DNA of 64,000 bases. It comes from Aquipuribacter sp. SD81. Lineage in GTDB: Bacteria; Actinomycetota; Actinomycetes; Actinomycetales; JBBAYJ01. Shown piece by piece: positions 50,571-62,417 of the stretch. Made by a program: the position numbers and the translations under genes. Location of the stretch: positions 209,633-273,632 of the forward strand of contig NZ_JBBAYJ010000001.1 of the NCBI RefSeq assembly GCF_037153975.1, in the 5' to 3' direction. The first letter of the stretch is position 1, and the number at the start of each line of letters is the position of its first letter. The notes beneath the pieces were generated by a model. It made no database searches, was not told the DNA's origin, and saw nothing but the letters and a program-made list of their open reading frames with translations.

Positions 50571-50762
50571 CCGCACACCACCTCCTGGACCACCTCTCCC
50601 CGACGAACCGGACCCCGCCCGTACCGATCGGCCCAAGGGGCCCCGCTCCTGACCCTCGCGGTGGGACGGGGCGTGCCTTACGCCCGTACGGGGGCACGGC
50701 CTCAACCGGGGGGACCGTCGGTCGATCCCTGTGGCGGGGGAGGCGACGAGGAGCGGAGGAGC

Positions 50763-51854
50763 ATGGCCGAGGACGTCCGGCACCGGCGTGGACGTCGTCG
50801 ACCCCTCGAGCCGACGGTGCGCGCGCGGCTGCGCCGCGCCGGCGGCCGGTCGGTGGTGCTCTGGCTCGCCGCGGTCGCCGCACTCAGCCTGCTCACCGTG
50901 TCCTCGAGCGCGGGGGCCGCCTTCACCGCCACGACCCGGCCACCCGCGGCCAGCCTCGCCAGCGACCTGCTCGACGCCCCTGCCGCGCTCACCGCCTCCC
51001 GGCCGTGCCTGTCCCCGTCGCCGACCTTCCGTTCGGCCTCGACGGTCGGCGGGCAGGTGTCCACCCTGTCCGTGCCCCGGCCCAGCGGCACGGCCGCGGG
51101 CGACGTCCTGCTCGCCTTCGTCCAGCACCACGACTCGACCAGCCCGCCCCAGCCCCCGGCCGGGTGGACGGTGCTGCACCGCAACCCCACCGGCTCCGGC
51201 GAGTCGCTGCTCGCCGGTCGGGTCGCGACGGCCTCCGAGCCCGCGACGTACGCGTTCTCCGGCCTCGACCCGTCCGACACGACGGCGGCGACGGTCCTCG
51301 CGTACACGGGGGCGAGCCCGACGACGCCGTGGGAGGCGACAGACGTGCAGACGGTCCGCGCCGCCACGGTCACCGCGCCGTCGGTGCAGCCGGCCACCGC
51401 GCGCACCCGGTGGGTGACGGGCTTCCTCGTCGACGACCACACCGGTGCGGTCTCGACCCCCACGGGCACGGTCAGGGCGGCACTCACCGTGCCCGGGCCG
51501 CAGTACTCGCAGCTGGTCGTCTCCGACCGCGAGCACAGCACGCTCTCGGCGACGGGCACGTCGTCGGTCACCCTCACCGCGAGCGCGGACGCGAGCGGCT
51601 TATCGGTCCTGCTCCGATCGGCGGTCGTGGCGCCCGCCGTCACGCTCTCGTGGTCCCCGACCCCGGACGGCTACGCAGCCGGCTACGAGGTGACGCGGAC
51701 GGGGTCGTCCGCGACCACGACGGTCTCAGGTCGTCTGACGACGTCGCTGCTGGTCGAGGACCTGCCCGCCGCCTCCTCCGCGGTGTTCTCCGTCCGCAGC
51801 ACGGCCGGCACGTGGCGCTCCGCCGTGCAGTCCGTCGCGGTCGCAGCCTGCTGA
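50763..51854 (+). CDS. Exported protein with SipW-type signal and fibronectin III-like C-terminus
   Basis: A 363-residue secreted protein. After an Arg-rich n-region, the hydrophobic core SVVLWLAAVAALSLLTVSSS is followed by AGAAFTATTR, the motif typical of SipW-dependent TasA-like exports. The middle (about 85-280) is a beta-sandwich with paired Ser/Thr-rich strands (DVLLAFVQHHDS, GWTVLHRNPTGSGESLLAGR, YTGASPTTPWEATD), like surface adhesion modules. The last 75 residues form an FnIII-like domain (VTLSWSPTPDGYAAGYEVTRTG) ending on Cys. ATG preceded by GAGGAG and GGAGG. Divergent from the SipW/GGDEF operon across 192 bp. Exact role unknown. Confidence 0.75.
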   Translation: MAEDVRHRRGRRRPLEPTVRARLRRAGGRSVVLWLAAVAALSLLTVSSSAGAAFTATTRPPAASLASDLLDAPAALTASRPCLSPSPTFRSASTVGGQVSTLSVPRPSGTAAGDVLLAFVQHHDSTSPPQPPAGWTVLHRNPTGSGESLLAGRVATASEPATYAFSGLDPSDTTAATVLAYTGASPTTPWEATDVQTVRAATVTAPSVQPATARTRWVTGFLVDDHTGAVSTPTGTVRAALTVPGPQYSQLVVSDREHSTLSATGTSSVTLTASADASGLSVLLRSAVVAPAVTLSWSPTPDGYAAGYEVTRTGSSATTTVSGRLTTSLLVEDLPAASSAVFSVRSTAGTWRSAVQSVAVAAC

Positions 51855-51960
51855 CCCGGCTCCGTTCGGGGGAGCAGCCGCCGCGGCCCTCAGGCGTGGC
51901 ACCGGACCTGCCGAGCCACCCATCGACCCCCGACCCTGCTCCCGAGACCCCGGAGCCCCC

Positions 51961-52647
51961 ATGACCCCCCTGGCCCCACCCGCACCCCCGGCGCCGAGCG
52001 CCACGACGTCCGCCGCCGCTGCACCCGTGCCCGCCGTGCGCCCCCGACGCGCCTCCACCCGCGAGCGGGCCGTCACCCCGACGCGTCTCGCGGTCGCGCT
52101 CGTCGTCGGCATCGTGCTGAGCGGCGCCCTCGTGTGGCAGTCGTCCTACGCCGCCTTCACGGCCACCACGCGCAACGAGAACAACGCGTGGAGCGCGGGG
52201 TCGGTGCAGCTGACGACGAGCAGCCCGTCGACGGCGCTGTTCAACGAGGTCGGGCTCGTGCCCGGCAGCACCGGCCAGCGCTGCATCACGGTCACCTACA
52301 CCGGTGTCCCGGCCGACGTGAGGCTGTACGCGCAGGCCGCCGGGGCCACGGACCTCTCGCCGTACCTGGAGCTGACGGTCGACCGCGGCACCGGCGGCGA
52401 CGCCTCGTGCACGGGCTTCACCCCCTCCTCGGCCCTGTACGGCCCCGCGGCGCCGTCCTACGACCCGGCGCTGACCCTCGCGACCTTCAGCGCCACGCAC
52501 ACGGGCTACGCGAACGGCCTCACGGGCTGGACGACCACCGGCGACGCCCAGACCACCTACCGCGTGCGCTACCGCCTCAAGGACGACAACACGGCACAGG
52601 GCAAGACGACGGCGGTGTCCCTCGTCTGGGAGGCGCAGAACACCTGA
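51961..52647 (+). CDS. TasA/camelysin-like exported protein with SipW-type signal
   Basis: A 228-residue secreted protein. A 40-residue Ala/Pro-rich and Arg-containing cytoplasmic lead precedes the hydrophobic core LAVALVVGIVLSGALVW and the cleavage region SSYAAFTATTRNENNAWSAG, which matches actinobacterial SipW-dependent TasA-like proteins. The mature part is a beta-sandwich with two Cys (QRCITVTY and ASCTGFTP) and ends in QTTYRVRYRLKDDN...VSLVWEAQ strands. ATG lies 7 nt behind GGAG. It follows the FnIII-containing export by 106 bp, so the two are probably cotranscribed. Likely a fibre- or matrix-forming subunit processed by the S26B peptidase at 47.0 kb; polymerisation is an inference. Confidence 0.8.
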   Translation: MTPLAPPAPPAPSATTSAAAAPVPAVRPRRASTRERAVTPTRLAVALVVGIVLSGALVWQSSYAAFTATTRNENNAWSAGSVQLTTSSPSTALFNEVGLVPGSTGQRCITVTYTGVPADVRLYAQAAGATDLSPYLELTVDRGTGGDASCTGFTPSSALYGPAAPSYDPALTLATFSATHTGYANGLTGWTTTGDAQTTYRVRYRLKDDNTAQGKTTAVSLVWEAQNT

Positions 52648-52705
52648 CCCGGCGGCCACCGCCCCGCCGCAGACGGCCCGCGTCGCGCACGCCGTCCCGC
52701 CGCCC

Positions 52706-52984
52706 TCAGGAGCCGGGCAGCGCCCGCCAGCCCGGGACGGCGGCGCCCTGCCGGACCAGCGTCGTCGGGTGGCCCCACCGGCTCGGCCGGGCCCTCGGGG
52801 CCCGGCCGGGCGCGGCCGCGGCGGCACGGGCGGTGAGGACCGCGACGAGGGCGGCGAGCTCCGCAGGCGTCGGCCGCCCGGCGAGGACGCGCATGACAGG
52901 AGCGTCCTGCGCGTCACCGCCGGCGGCGCGCCCGTCGGCGACGGAGCCGTCGCCGGGCTCCTCGCCGACGGGCTGCCCGCTCAC
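52706..52984 (-). CDS. accE: Acyl-CoA carboxylase epsilon-like subunit
   Basis: A 92-residue protein with a roughly 30-residue acidic lead and then the AccE pattern: VMRVLAGRPTPAELAALVAVLTARAA, an Ala/Pro linker, and a Trp-Gly-His-Pro...PGWRALPGS end (SRWGHPTTLVRQG, then GWRA). Epsilon subunits are small proteins that stabilise actinobacterial acyl-CoA carboxylase holoenzymes and are normally encoded just behind accD. Here the accD gene is 3.2 kb upstream on the same strand, separated by pspA and a TPM-domain gene. The GTG start overlaps the pspA stop by 4 bp. Short and low-complexity, so the call rests mainly on the two conserved patches. Confidence 0.72.
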   Translation of the reverse strand: MSGQPVGEEPGDGSVADGRAAGGDAQDAPVMRVLAGRPTPAELAALVAVLTARAAAAAPGRAPRARPSRWGHPTTLVRQGAAVPGWRALPGS

Positions 52985-53706
52985 TGCTGCGGGCTCTGCG
53001 AGGACTTGAGCGCCGCGAGGCGGGACTCGACCTCGATGGCCGTGCCCGCGTCCTCGAGCTCGGCGAACTGCCGGTCGAGGCTGGAGGCGGCGAGCTCCGC
53101 GGAGCCCAGCGCCCGCGCCTCCTCGCGCCGGATCTTCTCCTCGAAGCGGCTGAGCTCGCTCGTCGGGTCCGCGAGGTCGATGCTCTTGATGGCGTCGTGC
53201 ATCTGGTTCTGCGCCTGGGCGACCTTCTGCCGCGACACGAGCTGGTCGCGGCGCTGCTTGAGGTCCTGCAGCTTGTTCTTCATGCCGTCCAGGCCCGTGC
53301 GCAGCTTGGTGACGACCTCCTGCTGCCCGGCGATCTGCGCGTCGAGGGCGGTGGCGTCCTGCTCGGCCTTGATCTGCCGCTCGAGGGCCACCTTGGCGAG
53401 GTTGTCGAGGCGGTCCGCCTCGCCCGCGTTGCCGGACGAGCGCAGCTGGTCGGCCCGGCCGCTGGCGGCGAGCGCCTTGCTGCCCCAGTCCCGCGCGGCC
53501 GTGGCGTCCTCGTCCCGGTCCGCCTCCATGAGCCGGAGGTTGCCGATCGTCTGGGCCACCGCCTGCTCGGCCTCGGTGATGTTCGCGGAGTAGTCGCGGA
53601 TCATCTGGTCGAGCATCTTCTCCGGGTCCTCGGCCCCGTCGATGATCGCGTGGATGTTGGCCCGCGCGAGCTGCGAGATGCGGCCGAAGATGGACTGCTG
53701 GGACAT
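52981..53706 (-). CDS. pspA: PspA/IM30 family membrane-stress protein
   Basis: A 241-residue coiled-coil protein of the ESCRT-III-like PspA family that binds damaged inner membrane. It starts with an amphipathic segment (SIFGRISQLARANIHAIIDGAEDPEKMLDQMIRDY), as in all PspA/Vipp1 proteins, followed by four long helices (about 25-220) rich in Glu/Gln/Arg/Ala, including KLRTGLDGMKNKLQDLKQRRDQLVSRQKVAQAQ. ATG preceded by AGGAG. A 13-bp tandem repeat lies 22 bp upstream. The next upstream gene encodes a TPM-domain membrane protein with a coiled-coil region, a common PspA partner in actinobacteria. Co-translated with accE. Confidence 0.93.
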   Translation of the reverse strand: MSQQSIFGRISQLARANIHAIIDGAEDPEKMLDQMIRDYSANITEAEQAVAQTIGNLRLMEADRDEDATAARDWGSKALAASGRADQLRSSGNAGEADRLDNLAKVALERQIKAEQDATALDAQIAGQQEVVTKLRTGLDGMKNKLQDLKQRRDQLVSRQKVAQAQNQMHDAIKSIDLADPTSELSRFEEKIRREEARALGSAELAASSLDRQFAELEDAGTAIEVESRLAALKSSQSPQQ

Positions 53707-53727
53707 CGGTGCTCCTGTCTCGTCGTG

Positions 53728-53779
53728 TGCTGGTCTCGTGTGCTGGTCTCGTGTGCTGGTCTCGTGTGCTGGTCTCGTG
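53728..53779. repeat. Four tandem 13-bp repeats upstream of pspA
   Basis: Four perfect head-to-tail copies of TGCTGGTCTCGTG (plus strand). They lie between the TPM gene stop and the pspA start, where pspA's promoter or leader must be. The 13-bp period does not match one helical turn. The rest of the 129-bp gap shows nothing else. Confidence 0.95.
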
Positions 53780-53835
53780 CCGGTCGCGCCTGCCGTGCCG
53801 TCGGGCTCCCGGGGCCTGACCGGCGCCCGGTCCCG

Positions 53836-55947
<2,112 letters not shown>

Positions 55948-56024
55948 GGCTCCGATCCTGCCAGCACACCCTCAGGACGTCGGTAGGGGCAGCCGCAGTT
56001 CCCGCGAGCCCTACCGTCCCCGCG

Positions 56025-56162
56025 TCGTGGGACCCCGCGCACCCCCCGGAGGCCGGAGGGCCGCCGCGACGTCCCACGACCGGGGCGGGCCCTCCGGTTG
56101 TGGGACCCCGCGCACCCTCGGGAGGCCGTGAGGCCGCCGCGGCGTCCCACGACCGGGGCGGG
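56025..56162. repeat. Two 62-bp direct repeats, each with an inverted repeat at its ends
   Basis: Copies at 56028-56089 and 56101-56162 differ at about six positions and are offset by 73 bp. Each starts TGGGACCCCGCGCACCC and ends GTCCCACGACCGGGGCGGG, so TCGTGGGAC (56025) pairs with GTCCCACGA (56071-56079), and likewise in the second copy. They lie between accD (stop at 56183) and the TPM gene and may fold as terminator-like hairpins or be copies of a dispersed intergenic element. The rest of 55948-56182 holds no other feature. Confidence 0.85.
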
Positions 56163-56182
56163 TGTGGGGGCGGGGCGCGGGG

Positions 56183-57799
<1,617 letters not shown>

Positions 57800-57886
57800 G
57801 AGGACGGACTCTAGCCCCGGCGGGACGGGCCGGTCCCGGGCCGCTGCCCACCGGGCGGGCCGGGGCCCGGGCGGTACGGTGCCGCG

Positions 57887-58726
57887 GTGCGGTGGCCGGT
57901 GCAGGTGGTGACGGCCACCGGCTCCACGAACGCCGACCTCGCCGACGCCGCCCGCGGGGGCGAGACCGGACCGCGCGTGCTCGCCGCCCGTCGCCAGGAC
58001 GCCGGACGCGGGCGGCTGGACCGGGCCTGGTCGAGCCCCGCCGGCGCCTCGGTCGCGGTGTCGTGGCTGTGGGCGCCGCGTCGGCCCCGGGCGGACTGGC
58101 CGTGGCTGCCCGTCGTGGTCGGCCTCGGCGTCGTCGATGCGGTCGCCGCCCTCGGCGTCACCGCCCGGCTCAAGTGGCCGAACGACGTGGTGGTGGACGT
58201 CGCCGCGCAGCCTGCGGGCGTCGTCCCCGGGGACGCCGCGACCGGGGCCACGGCGGGCCTGCGCAAGCTCGCCGGCGTGCTCGTGGAGGTCGCCGTGACC
58301 CCCGACGGCACCGCGTGCGCGGTCGCGGGCGTCGGGCTCAACGTCGGCCTCGGCGCCGACGACCTGCCCGTCCCGACGGCGACGTCCGTCCGGCTGCTCA
58401 CCGGGCGCGACCCCGGCTTCGACGCCGCGCTGGCCGCCCTGCTCGACGGCGTGGGGGCACGGCTGTCCGCCTGGGACGCCGACGCCGACGCCCACGCCGA
58501 TGCCGATGCCGATGCCGCCGCCGACGTCGCCGGCCCCGACGCGCGGCTGCGCGAGGCCTACCGTCAGGCGTGCACCACGCTGGGCCGCGAGGTGCGCGTC
58601 ACGACCCCGGGGGGTGCGGTGCGCGGCACGGCTGTCGACGTCGACACGGCGGGCCGGCTCCTGGTGCGGGGGGACGACGGGCGGGTCGTCGGGCTGTCCG
58701 CGGGCGACGTGGAGCACGTCCGGTGA
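57887..58726 (+). CDS. birA: Biotin-[acetyl-CoA-carboxylase] ligase
   Basis: A 279-residue cytosolic ligase that makes biotinyl-5'-AMP and attaches biotin to the carboxylase alpha chain. It has the biotin loop [34 protein letters not shown], the KWPNDVVV motif, RKLAGVLVE and VGLNVGL, then a C-terminal SH3-like domain ([20 protein letters not shown]...[10 protein letters not shown]). No N-terminal DNA-binding domain, so it is a monofunctional ligase. A low-complexity insert of Asp-Ala/His-Ala dipeptides (58480-58515) lies between catalytic and C-terminal domains. Its stop overlaps the start of the cyclase gene (GTGA). Divergent from accD over 87 bp. Confidence 0.93.
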   Translation: MRWPVQVVTATGSTNADLADAARGGETGPRVLAARRQDAGRGRLDRAWSSPAGASVAVSWLWAPRRPRADWPWLPVVVGLGVVDAVAALGVTARLKWPNDVVVDVAAQPAGVVPGDAATGATAGLRKLAGVLVEVAVTPDGTACAVAGVGLNVGLGADDLPVPTATSVRLLTGRDPGFDAALAALLDGVGARLSAWDADADAHADADADAAADVAGPDARLREAYRQACTTLGREVRVTTPGGAVRGTAVDVDTAGRLLVRGDDGRVVGLSAGDVEHVR

Positions 58727-59664
58727 CCGGGCCCGCGCGCACGTACACGTTGCGCGAGGCCGCGCGCGAGGTCGGGGTGTCGCAGCTGAGCGCCCGCAAG
58801 CTGTTCCGCGCGCTCGGCTACGCCGACGTCACCGACGAGCCGGCCCTCGGCGCCACCGAGCTGCGGGCGCTGGAGCTCGCGGCCGGCATGGTCCGCGACG
58901 GCACGCTCGACGAGCAGACCGTCCTCAACCTCAGCCGGGCGGTCGGGCGCTCGCTGGACCGGCTCGCCACGTGGCAGGTGGAGTCCGTCGCGGAGCGCGT
59001 CGACGGCGACCCCCGGGCGACGGCGGCGCTGCTGGAGCAGCTCGGGCCTCGGCTGGAGGCACTGCTCGCCATCGTGTGGCACCGCATGCTCGAGGACGCG
59101 GTCGACCGGGTCGTCGTGCCCGCCGGCGAGGCGTTCGAGCGTGCGGTCGGCTTCGCCGACGTCGTCGGCTGGACGCAGGTCGTGCAGAGCCTCGACGAGC
59201 CGGAGCTCGCCGGCCTGGTCCGCCGCTTCGGCGACGTCGCGGGCGACGTCATCGCCGACAACGGCGGCCGCGTCATCAAGACCGTCGGAGACGAGGTCAT
59301 GTTCACCACGCGCGGGGTGGCCGACGCCGCACGGACCTCGCTGGGCCTCGCGCAGGCCTTCGACGACGAGCCGCACGTGCCCGGGGTGCGGGTGGGCTTC
59401 GCCCACGGCCCCGTCGTCGCCCGCCTCGGGGACGTCTTCGGCAGCACCGTCAACCTCGCCTCACGCGTGTGCCGCCTCGCCGGGGCCGGCGAGGTCCTCA
59501 CCGACTCCACCACCGCGGCCGGCCTGACGGGCACGCAGGGACTGCGCCTGCGCCCGCTGGGCGAGCGGCAGGTGCGCGGGGTCGGCAGGGTGCCGCTGGT
59601 CTCGGTGGAGCCCCCGTCACGACGCGATCAGGGCCGCGGGTACGCCCCGGGCGAGCACGGCTGA
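58723..59664 (+). CDS. Class III adenylate cyclase with N-terminal regulatory domain
   Basis: A 313-residue cytosolic nucleotidyl cyclase. The N-terminal about 140 residues are helical and start with a MerR-like helix-turn-helix ([26 protein letters not shown]), resembling the regulatory part of mycobacterial Rv1264-type enzymes. The catalytic domain has all expected residues: metal Asp146 (FADVVGW) and Asp190 (VGDEVMF), adenine-selecting Lys186 and Asp237 (GDVFG), and transition-state Asn244 and Arg248 (VNLASR). It is therefore predicted active and ATP-specific, working as a homodimer. Translationally coupled to birA. Confidence 0.9.
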   Translation: MTGPARTYTLREAAREVGVSQLSARKLFRALGYADVTDEPALGATELRALELAAGMVRDGTLDEQTVLNLSRAVGRSLDRLATWQVESVAERVDGDPRATAALLEQLGPRLEALLAIVWHRMLEDAVDRVVVPAGEAFERAVGFADVVGWTQVVQSLDEPELAGLVRRFGDVAGDVIADNGGRVIKTVGDEVMFTTRGVADAARTSLGLAQAFDDEPHVPGVRVGFAHGPVVARLGDVFGSTVNLASRVCRLAGAGEVLTDSTTAAGLTGTQGLRLRPLGERQVRGVGRVPLVSVEPPSRRDQGRGYAPGEHG

Positions 59665-59710
59665 GGGTCGGTACCAGGCCCGCACCGGGGCCGCCCGGGC
59701 GCCAGGACCG

Positions 59711-59779
59711 CAGCAGGACGAGCAGCAGGACGAGCAGCAGGACGAGCAGCAGGACGAGCAGCAGGACGAGCAGCAGGAG
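59711..59779 (+). repeat. Five tandem 12-bp repeats before the enoyl-CoA hydratase start
   Basis: Five perfect copies of CAGCAGGACGAG (59711-59770) plus a partial sixth. In the frame of the following gene they would read Gln-Gln-Asp-Glu, but there is no start codon upstream in that frame, so they are probably untranslated leader. The ribosome site GGAGG follows directly. Confidence 0.95.
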
Positions 59780-59788
59780 GACGAGGAC

Positions 59789-60586
59789 GTGACGCAGGAG
59801 CAGTGGGTCCGGCTGGTCGAGGAGGACGAGCAGGGGCACGTGGTGTCTCTGGTGCTGCAGCGCGAGGCCGCGCGCAACGCCATCTCCGTGGAGATGGCCC
59901 GCCAGGTGGCCGAGGCGGCCCGCGACCTCGCGGCCCGGCCCGCGCTGCGGGCGGTCGTGCTGCGGTCCAGCCGCGAGGACGCGTTCTGCGTGGGCGCGGA
60001 CCTCAAGGAGCGGGCGCGCGCGAGCACGGCGGACCTGCTCGCCGCCCGCGACACCAACCGCGCCGCGTACGGCGGGGTGCTCGCCCTGCCCGTGCCGGTG
60101 GTCGCCGCGGTCCGCGGCTACGCCCTCGGCGGGGGCTGCGAGCTCGCGCTGTCGTGCGACCTGCTCGTCGGGGACGCGGGCACCGTCATCGGCCTGCCCG
60201 AGGTCGGTGTCGGGCTGCTGCCGGGCGGTGGCGGCACGCAGCTGGCCGTGCGCCGTCTGGGCTGGGGGCGCGCCGCCGACCTCGTCCTCACCGCCCGACG
60301 CTGCGACGGCGAGGAGGCCTACCGGCTCGGGCTGCTGGACCGCCTCGCCGAGCGCGGCCGGGTGGTCGAGGAGGCGCTCGACCTCGCCCGCCTGCTGGCG
60401 AGCCGATCGCCGCGGGCGGTCCGGCTCGCCAAGCAGGCCATGCGCGACGGCGCGCACCGGCCGCTGCCCGAGGCGCTCGAGGTGGAGGACGCCGCGTGGC
60501 GTCAGGTCGTGGGCGGGGCGGACCGGGTCGAGGGCATCGCGGCGTTCGTCGAGAAGCGCGACCCGGCGTGGGAGGACGCGGGCTGA
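59789..60586 (+). CDS. Enoyl-CoA hydratase/isomerase (crotonase family)
   Basis: A 265-residue cytosolic enzyme adding water to a 2-enoyl-CoA. Motifs: LQREAARNAISVEM, the first oxyanion segment FCVGADLKER, the second GYALGGGCELALSCDLLVG, and GLPEVGVGLLPGGGGTQ with the Glu at the position of the canonical catalytic residue. GTG start behind AGGAGG and a 12-bp repeat array. The last 85 bp overlap the convergent gtrA-like gene. Substrate not readable; could serve beta-oxidation or branched-chain acid breakdown together with the dehydrogenase at 15.2 kb. Confidence 0.9.
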   Translation: MTQEQWVRLVEEDEQGHVVSLVLQREAARNAISVEMARQVAEAARDLAARPALRAVVLRSSREDAFCVGADLKERARASTADLLAARDTNRAAYGGVLALPVPVVAAVRGYALGGGCELALSCDLLVGDAGTVIGLPEVGVGLLPGGGGTQLAVRRLGWGRAADLVLTARRCDGEEAYRLGLLDRLAERGRVVEEALDLARLLASRSPRAVRLAKQAMRDGAHRPLPEALEVEDAAWRQVVGGADRVEGIAAFVEKRDPAWEDAG

Positions 60587-61146
60587 GGGGCCACGCCGGG
60601 CTCCACCACCGCGGCGCCCTCGGTGACGGTGCCGGCCGCCGCCCCGCCCGTCGGACCGCCCGGCGCCCCCGGCTCACCGTCGCGCAGCTCGTTGAACACG
60701 ACCGTGCGGTACATGAGGAAGCGGAACAGCGTGCCGAGCGCGAGGCCGACGACGTTCGCGGCGATGTTGTCGGCCACCGCCGAGGTGAGGCCGAGCACGT
60801 AGCGGCTCACCGCGAGCGGCACGAGCGCGAGCAGCAGGCCTCCCACGTTGACGACGGCGAAGAGCACGAGCTCGCGGCGCACGGCCGAGCGTCGCCGGCG
60901 CCGGAACGTCCAGTAGCGGTTGCCGACCCACGCGGTGAGGGTCGCGAGGCACACCGACACGACCTTGGCCGTCAGCGGGCGCCCGTCGAGGACGGGGTCG
61001 GGTCCCGCGTGCAGGAGCAGGTTGAACACGCCGAAGTCGACGACGTAGGCGACCGCGCCGACGACGCCGAACTTCATGCCCTCCCGCACGACGAGGTGGA
61101 GCGCGCCGTGGACGACGGCGTACAGACGCTGCAGCGGTGCGAGCAC
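60502..61146 (-). CDS. GtrA-family membrane protein
   Basis: A 214-residue protein with four membrane helices (about 25-150) in the GtrA/DPMS pattern: EGMKFGVVGAVAYVVDFGVFNLLL, TAKVVSVCLATLTAWVGNRYWTFR, VVNVGGLLLALVPLAV and NIAANVVGLALGTLFRFLMYRTVVF. GtrA proteins are thought to flip or assist polyprenyl-linked sugars in wall polysaccharide assembly. The family normally ends near TVVF; here about 60 Gly/Pro/Ala/Ser-rich residues follow, encoded largely by the overlap with the convergent enoyl-CoA hydratase gene and the gap before it. GTG start. Confidence 0.88.
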   Translation of the reverse strand: MLAPLQRLYAVVHGALHLVVREGMKFGVVGAVAYVVDFGVFNLLLHAGPDPVLDGRPLTAKVVSVCLATLTAWVGNRYWTFRRRRRSAVRRELVLFAVVNVGGLLLALVPLAVSRYVLGLTSAVADNIAANVVGLALGTLFRFLMYRTVVFNELRDGEPGAPGGPTGGAAAGTVTEGAAVVEPGVAPQPASSHAGSRFSTNAAMPSTRSAPPTT

Positions 61147-61184
61147 CGCTCAACGGTACGCGGTCGGCTGCGTAGGCTCGGGCC

Positions 61185-62417
61185 GTGGCGAGCCCCGACA
61201 CCACCCGGACGTACGAGCCCCGCACCGACCCGGTGACCGACGCGTCGGGCTTCCCGACCGTCGCCGTCGTCGGCGGCGGTCAGCTCGCCCGCATGATGGT
61301 GCCGCCGGCGGTCGCGCTCGGGGTGCACCTGCGCGTGCTCGCCGAGCGCCCCGACGACAGCGCGGCGCTGGTGGCCGGGCACGAGCTCGGCCGCGCCGAC
61401 GACGCGGCGGCCGTGCGCGGTACCGCCCGGGGCGCGGCCGTCGTCACCTTCGACCACGAGCACGTGCCCCCGGACGTCCTGGCGGCGCTGCAGGCCGACG
61501 GCGTCCCCGTCCACCCCGGGCCGGACGCGCTCCTGCACGCGCAGGACAAGCTCGTCATGCGCCGGGCGCTGGCCGGTCTCGGTGTCCCCGTGCCGGCGTG
61601 GGCCGAGGTCGGCGACGTCGCCGACCTGCGGGCCTTCGCCGCCGACCACGGCGGTGCGGCGGTGCTCAAGACCCCCCGCGGCGGCTACGACGGCAAGGGC
61701 GTGCTCGTCGTGCGCGCCGAGGACGAGGCGGCGTGGGAGCAGGCCGGTGACTGGTTCTCGCGCGCCGCGGGCGCCCCGCTGCTCGCGGAGGAGCTCGTCG
61801 CGTTCTCGCGCGAGCTCGCGGTCCTGCTCGCCCGCAGCCCCTCCGGGCAGGCGGCGCTGTGGCCGGTGGTGGAGACCGTGCAGGTCGACGGCGTCTGCCG
61901 GGAGGTCCTCGCGCCCGCGCCCGGCCTGGACGACGACCTCGCGGGCGAGGCGGCCTCGGCGGCGCTCGCGGTCGCCGGCGCGCTCGGCGTCACCGGGGTG
62001 CTCGCGGTCGAGGGCTTCGAGGTGCCGGGACCGGGCGGGCCGCGCTTCCTCGTCAACGAGCTCGCGATGCGCCCCCACAACAGCGGGCACTGGACCATCG
62101 ACGGCAGCGTGACGAGCCAGTTCGAGCAGCACCTGCGCGCCGTGCTCGACCTCCCGCTGGGCGACGTGCGCACGCGGGCCCGCTGGACCGTCATGGCGAA
62201 CGTCCTCGGTGGCGAGCACCCCGACCTGTACCGCTCCTACCTGCACGTCATGGCGCGCGACCCGGGGGTCAAGGTCCACCTGTACGGCAAGGAGGTGCGG
62301 CCCGGACGCAAGATCGGGCACGTCACGGTGACGGGGGACGACCCGGACGGGCTGGAGGCGCTGCGCGAGCGCGCGCGGCACGCGGCGGACTACATCACGG
62401 GGACGGTGACCGAGTGA
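61185..62417 (+). CDS. purK: 5-(carboxyamino)imidazole ribonucleotide synthase
   Basis: A 410-residue ATP-grasp enzyme of purine synthesis that carboxylates AIR to N5-CAIR with ATP and bicarbonate. It has [13 protein letters not shown] at the N-terminus, FDHEHVP, the ATP-grasp lysine strand [32 protein letters not shown], and [27 protein letters not shown] with metal ligands. A roughly 25-residue N-terminal extension precedes the core, so a later start cannot be excluded. The purE start overlaps its stop (GTGA). Confidence 0.95.
   Translation: MASPDTTRTYEPRTDPVTDASGFPTVAVVGGGQLARMMVPPAVALGVHLRVLAERPDDSAALVAGHELGRADDAAAVRGTARGAAVVTFDHEHVPPDVLAALQADGVPVHPGPDALLHAQDKLVMRRALAGLGVPVPAWAEVGDVADLRAFAADHGGAAVLKTPRGGYDGKGVLVVRAEDEAAWEQAGDWFSRAAGAPLLAEELVAFSRELAVLLARSPSGQAALWPVVETVQVDGVCREVLAPAPGLDDDLAGEAASAALAVAGALGVTGVLAVEGFEVPGPGGPRFLVNELAMRPHNSGHWTIDGSVTSQFEQHLRAVLDLPLGDVRTRARWTVMANVLGGEHPDLYRSYLHVMARDPGVKVHLYGKEVRPGRKIGHVTVTGDDPDGLEALRERARHAADYITGTVTE

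Noticed and set aside
50577..50762. Possible c-di-GMP (GEMM) riboswitch between the divergent export genes, suggested by GTGGGACG and a CGTGCC/GGCACG stem
   Set aside because: The conserved GEMM core (CGCAAAGCC and the tetraloop receptor) is absent; only a generic GC-rich stem remains.
53728..53779. 13-bp repeats as CRISPR or iterons of an origin
   Set aside because: No spacers, no AT-rich unwinding region and no Rep or DnaA gene nearby; a control-region repeat is simpler.
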